Shown here: positions 1 to 6,278 of the stretch, piece by piece
Layout of the letters: the number at the start of each line of letters is the position of its first letter
Position numbering within the stretch: position 1 is the first letter of the stretch
Position numbers and translations under genes: made by a program
DNA from: Nitrospirota bacterium
GTDB taxonomy: Bacteria > Nitrospirota > Nitrospiria > Nitrospirales > UBA8639
DNA: 7,649 bases
Direction: 5' to 3'
Assembly: GCA_029865515.1 (NCBI GenBank)
Contig: JAOUGQ010000132.1
Coordinates: 1-7,649, forward strand
Notes under the pieces: model-generated
Told to the model about the DNA's origin: nothing
Databases searched by the model: none
Seen by the model: only the letters and a program-made list of their open reading frames with translations

Positions 1-1
1 A

Positions 2-799
2 GTGGACACGGGCAACCAAGGGTTACTGCTCTATGGACTTCATCGCGCAAAACGACCTGCGGATGAGCGCTACCCCTTCGGGTATGGAAAGGAAATTTAT
101 TTTTGGAGTTTTGCGGTTGCCATTCTTGTCTTTGCGTTAGGCGCCGGAATTTCCCTGTATGAAGGCGTGTTGCACATTTTGGATCCCCAGCCGATAGAAA
201 ACCCGGTGGTGAACTATATTGTCCTGGGTTTGGCTTTGGTGTTCGAAGGAGGAGCCTGGTATCTGGCCTTGAGAGAATTTACCAAAGTCAAAGGGAAATG
301 GTCGTATCTACAGGCGGTTCAGCGGACAAAAGATCCGACGATCTTTATGGTCCTTTTTGAAGATACGGCAGCGATGTTGGGGTTGGGGGTGGCGTTCCTG
401 GGCATTTGGCTGGGTCAATTGACAGGCATTGTGTACTTTGACGGCATTGCGACCTGTATCATCGGGTTGATTTTGGCCGGGATCGCCATGTGGCTGGCGT
501 ATGAAACCAAAGGATTATTAATTGGCGAAAGCGCCAATCAGGAAGTGGTCCACAGTATTCGCGAAATGGCGAAGCAATTGCCCGGCGTGATGCATGTGAA
601 TGAAGTGTTGACGATGCATATGGGACCCGAATTTATTTTGGTCAATCTTAGTGTGGATTTTCGTGATGGCGTGACGTCGGAGGAAGTGGAGCGTGGCGTG
701 GCCGGGCTGGATAAAGACATCAAGGCCAGGCATCCCCTCGTGAAACGGGTCTTTGTGGAAGCCGAAGCGAGGCGGGTGACCAAGGTGCAGGAACTCTAA
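2..799 (+). CDS. Cation diffusion facilitator transporter, ZnT9-like (5' partial)
   Basis: This is the C-terminal 265 residues of an inner-membrane divalent metal/proton antiporter of the CDF family. The fragment opens inside helix 2 with VDTGNQ, the D being that of the family HxxxD-type metal site; the first codon seen is GTG but reads as internal valine, so the true start lies upstream of the window. Hydrophobic segments at about residues 33-60, 67-93, 112-140 and 144-172 fit helices 3 to 6. Helix 5 carries FEDTAAMLG, the form found in the SLC30A9/ZnT9-like branch, rather than the HxxxD of classical zinc exporters such as FieF. Residues from about 178 form the soluble cytoplasmic domain typical of the family. 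Substrate (Zn, Mn, Fe or Co) cannot be read from the sequence. It ends 48 nt before the GHKL ATPase gene on the same strand, with no visible terminator, so co-transcription is possible. Confidence 0.93.
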   Translation: MDTGNQGLLLYGLHRAKRPADERYPFGYGKEIYFWSFAVAILVFALGAGISLYEGVLHILDPQPIENPVVNYIVLGLALVFEGGAWYLALREFTKVKGKWSYLQAVQRTKDPTIFMVLFEDTAAMLGLGVAFLGIWLGQLTGIVYFDGIATCIIGLILAGIAMWLAYETKGLLIGESANQEVVHSIREMAKQLPGVMHVNEVLTMHMGPEFILVNLSVDFRDGVTSEEVERGVAGLDKDIKARHPLVKRVFVEAEARRVTKVQEL

Positions 800-834
800 T
801 GCTCAGTCCGGACATGGGTGCGTGGGGGAAAAAC

Positions 835-839
835 GGGAG
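835..839 (+). promoter_or_regulatory. Ribosome-binding site setting the GHKL ATPase start
   Basis: GGGAG lies 8 nt upstream of the ATG at 848. The in-frame GTG at 818, which would add ten residues, has no purine-rich sequence ahead of it, so this site favours the ATG. Confidence 0.6.
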
Positions 840-847
840 CCAGAAGC

Positions 848-2431
848 ATGGGTGAAACTCGGGTCGATTTGCTTCATCTGTTGGAAGACTTGCGGGATGC
901 CTATCCGGGCTCGCTTGAAGAAACCATCCTCACCGAGATAATTGCGAACTCGCTGGATTCCGGTGCCAACCAAATTCTTTTGCAGGCCAATCCCACCGAG
1001 GGCAGACTGACGGTGATTGATAACGGGTCAGGCATGCAGCGGAAGGATTTAGCCCGCTATCATGACATTGCCTCCAGCACCAAACGACGGGGACAGGGGA
1101 TTGGCTTTGCGGGGGTGGGGATTAAGCTCGGCTTGTTGGTGTGCGAGGAAGTGCTTACGGAAACCAGGCGAGGACACACGTATGTGTCCACGACCTGGCA
1201 TTTATCGTCACGGCACCGGGCTCCCTGGAAATGGGTGCCGCCTATCGGCATGGTTAACCAACAAGGCACTGCTGTCCGTCTGACACTCCACAATGTTCTC
1301 TCTCCACTGTTGGATCCTGGATTTTTAGGGGCTGCCGTCTCGAGGCATTTTCAACCGTTGCTGGATCCTACGTTTTCCACGATTTTGAATCCGCACTACC
1401 CGCAAGGGGTGGCCTTCAAGATCAACGGAGTGGAACTCACCCCTCAACGGTTTGAGGCCCCGGTCATCGCTCCGCTGGAAATTCGTCTGTTGCGAAAACG
1501 GAAACCCTCTGCTCTCGGCTATCTGGTGCGAACAGAAGGGCCTTTGCCCGAAGATTTGCAGGGATTGGCCATCAGCACCTACGGCAAAGTCATCAAGTCC
1601 GGGTGGGATTGGCTGGGAATTACCCCGCAGTCCCGTGAACGTATTTCCGGTCTGATCGAGGTGCCCGGGTTGGCGGGCAGCCTTACCTTGAATAAGGGAG
1701 ATTTCATTCGTGTGGGGGCACGGGGCGCAACCTATTTGGCCTATCGCAAGGCCATTCAAGAAGCTGTTCAGCGGCAACTGTCGGAATGGGGAGTGGTGGA
1801 CGGTCCTGTGGAGGAAACGCCGCCCCGCCAAATGCGGCCGTTGGAACGGGATCTTGAGCGTGTGTTGGAAGATCTCTCCGATCTCTTTCCGCTCCTGGGT
1901 TCCTTGGTTGAACATCGGAGAGGGGGTCAGAAACGGTTACCCTTAGGTATGCCGGGCCCCTATCAGGACATGCGGGCGGTGATGGTTCCTGGAGAAGCCT
2001 CTCAGGTTCAGGAAGTGGAAGAAGAACTCGTCGTTCAAACTCGCGGTAACGAACCTTCAGGTGGGGAGACTCAACGGGAACCGCGCGAACGGGAAGACTC
2101 TGCGTCGGTGGTGTCTGACTTTCTGTTGCCTGATCGAGGTAGCCGAAGAGCCCCAGCCCGTTTTGGGCTCGGTATTCAATTGGAAGACCGGGAAGATGAT
2201 CAGGAGATCGGGCGGCTGGTGGAGTCCACGGTGTGGGTGAATCGAGCCCATCCTGCCTATCAACGAGCGGTGTCCACACGGTCGGTCGGCTATCATATCG
2301 CCTTGGCGGTGGGTTTGTCCTTGGCCCCGCTGGCCGTGGAGCCTGCGCAAGAGCATGCGTTTTTGACGGCGTTTCTTTCCTGTTGGGGCGAGGCCAGTCT
2401 TCCTAAACAATCGAAGAAACGTAAGCGGTAA
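848..2431 (+). CDS. Orphan GHKL-type ATPase of unknown function
   Basis: A 527-residue protein with an N-terminal ATP-binding fold of the Hsp90/MutL/topoisomerase VI-B/MORC class. In order: N box TEIIANSLDSGA (E30, N34, D37), G1 box DNGSGM (58-63), SSTK (76-79), a glycine-rich lid GIGFAGVGIKLG (84-95), and GTAVRLTL (140-147) in the place of the last motif. All the nucleotide and Mg-binding positions I can identify are intact, so ATP binding is likely. No histidine-kinase phosphoacceptor domain, membrane segment or signal peptide is visible, so it should be cytoplasmic and not a sensor kinase. Residues of about 320-435 are charged and low in complexity, a likely linker. Residues 438-527 form a second compact block containing VNRAHPAY and a helical YHIALAVGLSLAPLAV stretch, then a basic KKRKR tail. 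Biological role is unknown; chaperone, DNA-associated or defence functions are all open. An upstream GTG at 818 is the alternative start. Confidence 0.85.
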   Translation: MGETRVDLLHLLEDLRDAYPGSLEETILTEIIANSLDSGANQILLQANPTEGRLTVIDNGSGMQRKDLARYHDIASSTKRRGQGIGFAGVGIKLGLLVCEEVLTETRRGHTYVSTTWHLSSRHRAPWKWVPPIGMVNQQGTAVRLTLHNVLSPLLDPGFLGAAVSRHFQPLLDPTFSTILNPHYPQGVAFKINGVELTPQRFEAPVIAPLEIRLLRKRKPSALGYLVRTEGPLPEDLQGLAISTYGKVIKSGWDWLGITPQSRERISGLIEVPGLAGSLTLNKGDFIRVGARGATYLAYRKAIQEAVQRQLSEWGVVDGPVEETPPRQMRPLERDLERVLEDLSDLFPLLGSLVEHRRGGQKRLPLGMPGPYQDMRAVMVPGEASQVQEVEEELVVQTRGNEPSGGETQREPREREDSASVVSDFLLPDRGSRRAPARFGLGIQLEDREDDQEIGRLVESTVWVNRAHPAYQRAVSTRSVGYHIALAVGLSLAPLAVEPAQEHAFLTAFLSCWGEASLPKQSKKRKR

Positions 2432-2469
2432 AATTTTGTCGGAGTAAGGATGGCTGGGCGCCGGATTTC

Positions 2470-3813
2470 CTAATCCTGGTCTATATTCTCGATTTCCACC
2501 ACCACCGGGCAATGATCGGAAAGGTGTCGATAGGCGAGCGGATATTCCCCTCGAATGCGTTGGCAGCCGGCGACGGCACAGTATCCAGTGACGGTGGCCG
2601 ATGTGACCGTGATCTCTTTCATGTCATGGGGCACCAGGATATGGTCGAGCCAGCCGCCCCGTCCACGAAAATAGTGAGAGCATTGCGGCCTGGGCTCTAA
2701 ATCCGTGAAGCCGGGTTTTTCTTTTTCCAAATGTCGACGAAGGTTCTTGATCTCGTAGTCGCGGGAATTCCAATCGCCCGCTCCCATCGTGTTGAAATCC
2801 CCCAGAATGATCACGTCCTCATCCTGTTTGAGATAAGGCGCAATGGCCTGGTCAATCCGGTTGAGGGCCTTGTGCCGTTCCTCGACGTCAAAGACCGTGG
2901 GGCCTGACTTTAAGTGAACTGCAATCAAATGAAAGTCTACGCCGTTGGCCGTGCGGGACTGCACCCGGGCATATTGACCGGGCCGCAAGCCGTAGGTGCA
3001 GGGGTTTGATCCATTTTCCGCCTTGGCATTGAATTGCCACAGACTGTCAAAGTTGTTTAGGGACACGCGGGAGTCGTTCCACAACAGCCCGAGATGATGG
3101 TCATCGGGACGGCCACAGGGTTGTCGATACCATTTCCAGCTATAACCGGTCTGAGCCGTCAGGTTGCTGGTCAACGTCTTGAGAGCTTGGGTGGCCTCGG
3201 GAGTCGCCAGGATTTCCTGCAGGGCCAGAATGTCCACCTGCATCCACCGGATGGCACAGGTCAACCAATTCAAGTCAGTCGGCTCCGCGAAATCCTCAGG
3301 CTGCTCAGGGGATTTTCCCTGGGGAAACCACCGCAGATTCCAGGTGGCCACTCGAAGACGGGGAAAGGATTCAGGAGCCATGCGGGTACCTTTTGCAAGG
3401 ATGTTTTCGCATTCTTCTCTTGAAGTCCAGACGGCTTCTTCACCACCCGCCGTTGTAAGCGGTCGGTTAGGAATGGTTGGGGAATCGGGAGAATCCGGCT
3501 TGGGGCCAGTAGATGTCGGCACGGATGAAGCCGGTTCGGCATATTTGGCGTGTACCCAGCCGGTTTCTCCTGAGGCAAAACGAATCCGGATCCATTGAGC
3601 ATTTTTGGAAATGTGTTCAATGATTGCGGTGGTATCGCCTGGCACATGCTTCAGATAACTGGGAGCCGGTTTACGATGCAGCGGCACGCCGATGGGTTTG
3701 GTCGCCCTCAGAACCACGGATTGGCCTATCTGAAAGTCATGCGCATCGGCGAATGAGACTTGTCCCAGGAATAAAAAACCGAAAAGACTGATGGCCAACG
3801 TGAGAGAACGCAT
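2470..3813 (-). CDS. Exported SH3-domain endonuclease/exonuclease/phosphatase family protein
   Basis: A 447-residue protein probably sent out through Sec: the N-terminus has a basic start (MR), a hydrophobic core at 4-21 and an AxA-like site (ADA, 22-24). Residues 27-93 look like a bacterial SH3 domain (IGQSVVLRA, then WIRIRF and GETGWVHAKY). A proline/serine/threonine-rich linker covers about 94-123. From about 152 comes a DNase I-like metal-dependent domain with all expected residues: WN (N159), QE (E200), the VHLKSG histidine H300, GDFN (D339, N341), WLDHILV (D390) and SDH (D433, H434). It should cut phosphodiester bonds in the periplasm or outside the cell; DNA, RNA or a phospholipid head group are possible substrates. 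Eight cysteines after the signal could form disulfides. The start is forced by an in-frame stop four codons upstream. It converges on the GHKL ATPase gene with a 38-nt gap. Confidence 0.9.
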   Translation of the reverse strand: MRSLTLAISLFGFLFLGQVSFADAHDFQIGQSVVLRATKPIGVPLHRKPAPSYLKHVPGDTTAIIEHISKNAQWIRIRFASGETGWVHAKYAEPASSVPTSTGPKPDSPDSPTIPNRPLTTAGGEEAVWTSREECENILAKGTRMAPESFPRLRVATWNLRWFPQGKSPEQPEDFAEPTDLNWLTCAIRWMQVDILALQEILATPEATQALKTLTSNLTAQTGYSWKWYRQPCGRPDDHHLGLLWNDSRVSLNNFDSLWQFNAKAENGSNPCTYGLRPGQYARVQSRTANGVDFHLIAVHLKSGPTVFDVEERHKALNRIDQAIAPYLKQDEDVIILGDFNTMGAGDWNSRDYEIKNLRRHLEKEKPGFTDLEPRPQCSHYFRGRGGWLDHILVPHDMKEITVTSATVTGYCAVAGCQRIRGEYPLAYRHLSDHCPVVVEIENIDQD

Positions 3814-3814
3814 G

Positions 3815-3821
3815 TCTCCTT
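3815..3821 (-). promoter_or_regulatory. Ribosome-binding site of the SH3-nuclease gene, unusually close to ATG
   Basis: Read on the minus strand this is AAGGAGA, a strong Shine-Dalgarno match, but only two bases separate GGAG from the ATG, tighter than the usual five to nine. No better start exists: an in-frame TAA lies four codons upstream, and starting at the next TTG would strip the basic residue from the signal peptide. Confidence 0.6.
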
Positions 3822-3878
3822 CTTAGCAAAACTGAATGCGAAATACCAATTGCAGAGATCAGCATGCGAAAATAAGGA

Positions 3879-3912
3879 TGAAGATCGGAAGGAACCCCTG
3901 GTATGATCTTCA
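3879..3912. repeat. Inverted repeat with 8-bp arms upstream of fhs
   Basis: TGAAGATC at 3879-3886 is the exact reverse complement of GATCTTCA at 3905-3912, with 18 nt between. The right arm ends five bases before the fhs ribosome-binding site and includes most of the TATGAT -10 candidate. It could be an operator or, if transcription starts upstream, an mRNA hairpin next to the ribosome-binding site. No U-run follows, so it is not a terminator. Confidence 0.45.
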
Positions 3913-3917
3913 ACCAC

Positions 3918-3921
3918 GGAG
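3918..3921 (+). promoter_or_regulatory. Ribosome-binding site setting the fhs start
   Basis: GGAG sits 7 nt before the ATG at 3929. The frame is open back to an ATG at 3836, but the extra 31 residues have no ribosome-binding site and no counterpart expected in this enzyme family. Confidence 0.65.
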
Positions 3922-3928
3922 AGAGACC

Positions 3929-5611
3929 ATGAGCCATTCGTCTATCAACCTTGAAATTGCCAGTCGGGCGCAGTTGCGACCAATTGCCGAAGTGGTCCGT
4001 GAAAAACTGGGCTTGAACGTGGAGCAGATCGAATTATTTGGCAAATACAAAGCCAAAATTCCTCTCTCAGTGCAGGAATCGCTCAGGGACAAACCGGACG
4101 GTAAGCTGATTCTTGTTACGGCCATTTCACCCACGAAAGCCGGTGAAGGCAAAACCACCACCTCTATCGGGTTGGCAGACGGGTTGAATCATATTGGCGC
4201 GAATACGATCGTGGCCATTCGTGAGCCAAGCCTTGGTCCGTGTTTCGGCATGAAAGGCGGAGCCTGTGGTGGGGGCTATGCGCAAGTCGCGCCGATGACC
4301 GACATCAATTTGCATTTCACCGGGGATTTTCATGCCATCACGTCTGCGCACAATTTACTGGCGGCCATGGTGGATAATCATTTGTATTGGGGGCACAAGC
4401 CACAGATCGATCCCCGTCGTGTGACGTGGGGGCGGGTGTTGGACGTCAATGATCGCGCCCTTCGCTCGATTGTTACCGGTCTGGGAGGGAAGGCGAACGG
4501 GTTTACACGCGAGGGCCGGTTCGACATTACGGCAGCATCGGAAGTGATGGCCATCTTGTGCCTGGCTTCTGATATGAAGGATTTGGAACGCCGGTTGGGG
4601 AATATCAAAGTGGGAAGAACCGCTGGCAAGGAGATGGTTTTTGCCGGGGACATCAAAGCGGAAGGGGCCATGACGGTGTTGCTCAAAGACGCGTTGAATC
4701 CCAATGTGGTGCAAACCCTGGAGAATAATCCGGCCCTGGTGCATGGCGGACCGTTCGGCAATATTGCTCATGGGTGCAATTCGGTCGTGGCGACGAAGCT
4801 GGCTTTAAAACTAGCCGACTATGTGGTGACCGAAGCCGGGTTTGGAGCCGACCTGGGGGCGGAAAAATTTTTCAATATCAAATGCCGAAAAGCCGGACTC
4901 ATTCCGGCGTGTGCCGTGGTCGTGGCGACGGTCAAAGCTCTCAAGTTGCATGGAGGAGCCTCAGAAACACGGTTGGGCCAGGAAGATCTGGCAGCGCTCA
5001 AACAGGGCCTTCCCAATCTGCTGCGCCATTTGGAAAACGTGAAAAAATTCGGTGTGCCGGCCCTAGTGGCCATCAATCAATTTGCCGGTGATACCCCGGC
5101 CGAGCTTGATCTTCTGGACCGGTCATGCCGTGAGCTTGGCGTGCGGATGGTGGTCTCCAATCATTGGGCCAAAGGGGGAGAAGGCGCGGTGGCGTTGGCG
5201 GAAACCGTTCGGCAGGTTGCCGATAAGGAGTCTTCAAAATTTTCGGCATTGTATCCCGACGATCTTCCACTGGCTGAAAAAATCCGTACCATTGCCCGCG
5301 AAATCTACCGGGCCGATGATGTGGAAATTCCTCAAACGGTTCAAGCCCGCCTGACCGAACTGGAGAAGAACGGGTTCGGCCATTTCCCCATTTGCATGGC
5401 CAAAACGCAATACAGTTTTTCCACCGATCCAGCCAAAAAAGCCGCCCCCACCGGATTTACCGTCCCGGTGCGCGAGGTGCGATTGGCGATGGGCGCGGAA
5501 TTTGTTGTGGTCATTACCGGGGATATCATGACGATGCCCGGTCTGCCACGGGTTCCGGCGGCTGAATCGATCGGGGTCGACGCGAAGGGAAATATTGTCG
5601 GGTTGTTTTGA
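3929..5611 (+). CDS. fhs: Formate-tetrahydrofolate ligase
   Basis: Cytoplasmic enzyme joining formate to tetrahydrofolate at the cost of ATP, giving 10-formyl-THF for purine and formyl-Met synthesis, or acting in the methyl branch of the Wood-Ljungdahl route. The 560 residues from this ATG match the usual family length of about 555-560. Visible features are the P-loop PTKAGEGKTT (68-77), REPSLGPCFGMKGG (98-111) leading into the glycine signature GMKGGACGGGY (107-117), the DINLHFTGDFHA block (125-136), and VATVKALKLHGG in the middle of the protein. Three positions differ from the common form: K70 for proline in the P-loop, C113 for the second alanine of the signature, and K for R in VATVRALK. 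None removes a known catalytic residue, so it should be active. No other folate gene (folD, metF) is adjacent. It converges on the hemerythrin gene with a 23-nt gap. Confidence 0.98.
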   Translation: MSHSSINLEIASRAQLRPIAEVVREKLGLNVEQIELFGKYKAKIPLSVQESLRDKPDGKLILVTAISPTKAGEGKTTTSIGLADGLNHIGANTIVAIREPSLGPCFGMKGGACGGGYAQVAPMTDINLHFTGDFHAITSAHNLLAAMVDNHLYWGHKPQIDPRRVTWGRVLDVNDRALRSIVTGLGGKANGFTREGRFDITAASEVMAILCLASDMKDLERRLGNIKVGRTAGKEMVFAGDIKAEGAMTVLLKDALNPNVVQTLENNPALVHGGPFGNIAHGCNSVVATKLALKLADYVVTEAGFGADLGAEKFFNIKCRKAGLIPACAVVVATVKALKLHGGASETRLGQEDLAALKQGLPNLLRHLENVKKFGVPALVAINQFAGDTPAELDLLDRSCRELGVRMVVSNHWAKGGEGAVALAETVRQVADKESSKFSALYPDDLPLAEKIRTIAREIYRADDVEIPQTVQARLTELEKNGFGHFPICMAKTQYSFSTDPAKKAAPTGFTVPVREVRLAMGAEFVVVITGDIMTMPGLPRVPAAESIGVDAKGNIVGLF

Positions 5612-5634
5612 ACGGAAGCGCGTGAAGGGTACTG

Positions 5635-6102
5635 TCAGATGCCGGCGTACTGGTCCGGTGGTAGGTGTTCCATCCTGGTGAGAAGGGAGGCGCGCTCTTC
5701 GTCGCTGACGCAATTATCAATCCAAGGATAGAGGATCTTTTCTTCCTTCACATTATGGGCGGTCAGAACCTGGAGTAAGCCTTCTTCCTCCTCTTCAGTG
5801 GAAAGATTTCCTTCGGCTACTTTTGCCTGAATCTGTTTCAGAAAAGCCTTGATCTGCTGATGCTCATTTCGCATCACCCCGGTTGGCCCATGGTCTTTGA
5901 CCATCTGCGCTTCAGCCTCAAACACCGGAAAAAGAATATCCTCTTCCCACACAATATGCCGGTGCAGCCCGGTCAAAAATTCTTGAAACAAGGACCGGGC
6001 CTTTGAGGCATTCTGCTCCTTGATTGCTTGAAACTGCTTGAACATATCATCCAGGCGGTCATGATCCTGTGCCATAAATTCCGCGATGGTGGTTGTGGCC
6101 AT
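5635..6102 (-). CDS. Hemerythrin (HHE) domain protein
   Basis: A 155-residue soluble four-helix-bundle protein expected to bind a di-iron centre. The ligand pattern is complete: H14 in QDHDRL, H49 and E53 in HIVWEE, H81 in NEHQQI, and H116 and E120 in HNVKEE. Length and spacing match single-domain HHE proteins, which bind oxygen or nitric oxide, protect or repair iron-sulfur proteins, or act as iron/redox sensors; which applies here is not decidable. An acidic run EEEEE (103-107) lies in the loop before the last ligand helix. The start is the ATG at 6102, preceded by AGGAG at five bases; the longer reading to 6168 adds 22 unlike residues and lacks a ribosome-binding site. It is transcribed divergently from uvrB across a 176-nt spacer, so shared stress control is conceivable but unproven. 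Confidence 0.93.
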   Translation of the reverse strand: MATTTIAEFMAQDHDRLDDMFKQFQAIKEQNASKARSLFQEFLTGLHRHIVWEEDILFPVFEAEAQMVKDHGPTGVMRNEHQQIKAFLKQIQAKVAEGNLSTEEEEEGLLQVLTAHNVKEEKILYPWIDNCVSDEERASLLTRMEHLPPDQYAGI

Positions 6103-6107
6103 GGCTT

Positions 6108-6112
6108 CTCCT
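6108..6112 (-). promoter_or_regulatory. Ribosome-binding site setting the hemerythrin start
   Basis: On the minus strand this reads AGGAG within AGAGGAGA, five bases before the ATG at 6102, favouring that start over the ATG at 6168. Confidence 0.7.
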
Positions 6113-6179
6113 CTGAATATGTCCTTGTAGACGCAGTATCGATCTATCCTGAACCTGCTACCATACAAGGGTCAAGGGG

Positions 6180-6191
6180 AATCACGTGATT
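6180..6191. repeat. 12-bp perfect palindrome AATCACGTGATT
   Basis: A gapless 12-bp palindrome in the hemerythrin/uvrB spacer, 77 bp from the hemerythrin start and 87 bp from the uvrB ATG at 6279. It lies four bases upstream of the TTGACC -35-like element of the hemerythrin gene, a position suited to an activator. A dimeric regulator could bind it; I cannot match it confidently to a named regulator. Confidence 0.5.
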
Positions 6192-6240
6192 TCTCTTCGG
6201 CTGATTGGGGTTCCAGCTTTTTGCAGTCTTGCCTGCCTCT

Positions 6241-6255
6241 CACAATCGCATTGTG
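6241..6255. repeat. Inverted repeat CACAAT-CGC-ATTGTG upstream of uvrB
   Basis: Perfect 6-bp arms around a 3-nt centre, ending 15 bases before the first candidate uvrB start (ATG 6270) and touching the extended -10 candidate at 6254-6262. Its place over the likely promoter makes it a candidate operator, for instance for a damage-response repressor, although it does not match the E. coli or Bacillus LexA boxes. Confidence 0.45.
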
Positions 6256-6278
6256 CTACATTTTATCAGATGCAAACG

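Larger units (their letters stand above)
3814..3928. promoter_or_regulatory. Divergent spacer between the SH3-nuclease gene and fhs
   Basis: This 115-nt spacer must hold promoters for both genes. On the plus strand TATGAT (3902-3907) is a five-of-six match to a -10 box, but no good -35 lies at the right distance (TGAAGA at 3879-3884 is weak). A direct repeat ATGCGAAA occurs at 3836-3843 and 3864-3871, 28 bp apart. An inverted repeat with 8-bp arms at 3879-3912 overlaps the -10 candidate. No promoter assignment here is firm. Confidence 0.3.
6103..6278. promoter_or_regulatory. Divergent spacer between the hemerythrin gene and uvrB
   Basis: This 176-nt spacer should hold promoters for both genes. 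On the minus strand TTGACC (6170-6175) is a good -35 match for the hemerythrin gene, but no -10 lies at the expected distance. On the plus strand TGCTACATT (6254-6262) resembles an extended -10 for uvrB, which would place the transcript start at about the first ATG (6270). Two inverted repeats, at 6180-6191 and 6241-6255, are listed separately. Confidence 0.3.

Noticed and set aside
1314..1370. Repeated TGGATCCT in the GHKL gene
   Set aside because: Two 8-base copies within coding sequence, both encoding LLDP, explained by repeated residues rather than a DNA element.
1325..1915. 196-codon open frame on the minus strand within the GHKL gene
   Set aside because: It lies wholly inside a gene with clear family motifs, and its translation shows no recognisable domain.
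1704..2279. 191-codon open frame on the minus strand within the GHKL gene
   Set aside because: Proline- and arginine-rich translation typical of an antisense shadow; the coding-strand protein continues through it.
2432..2478. Possible terminator between the convergent GHKL and nuclease genes
   Set aside because: Only a 5-bp stem (GGATT/AATCC) is present with no U-run, so it does not meet the form of an intrinsic terminator.
5612..5634. Possible terminator between fhs and the hemerythrin gene
   Set aside because: The 23-nt gap contains no stem of useful length and no T-run.
5234..5713. 159-codon minus-strand frame spanning the fhs end and the hemerythrin end
   Set aside because: It overlaps two well-supported genes and has the biased composition of a shadow frame.
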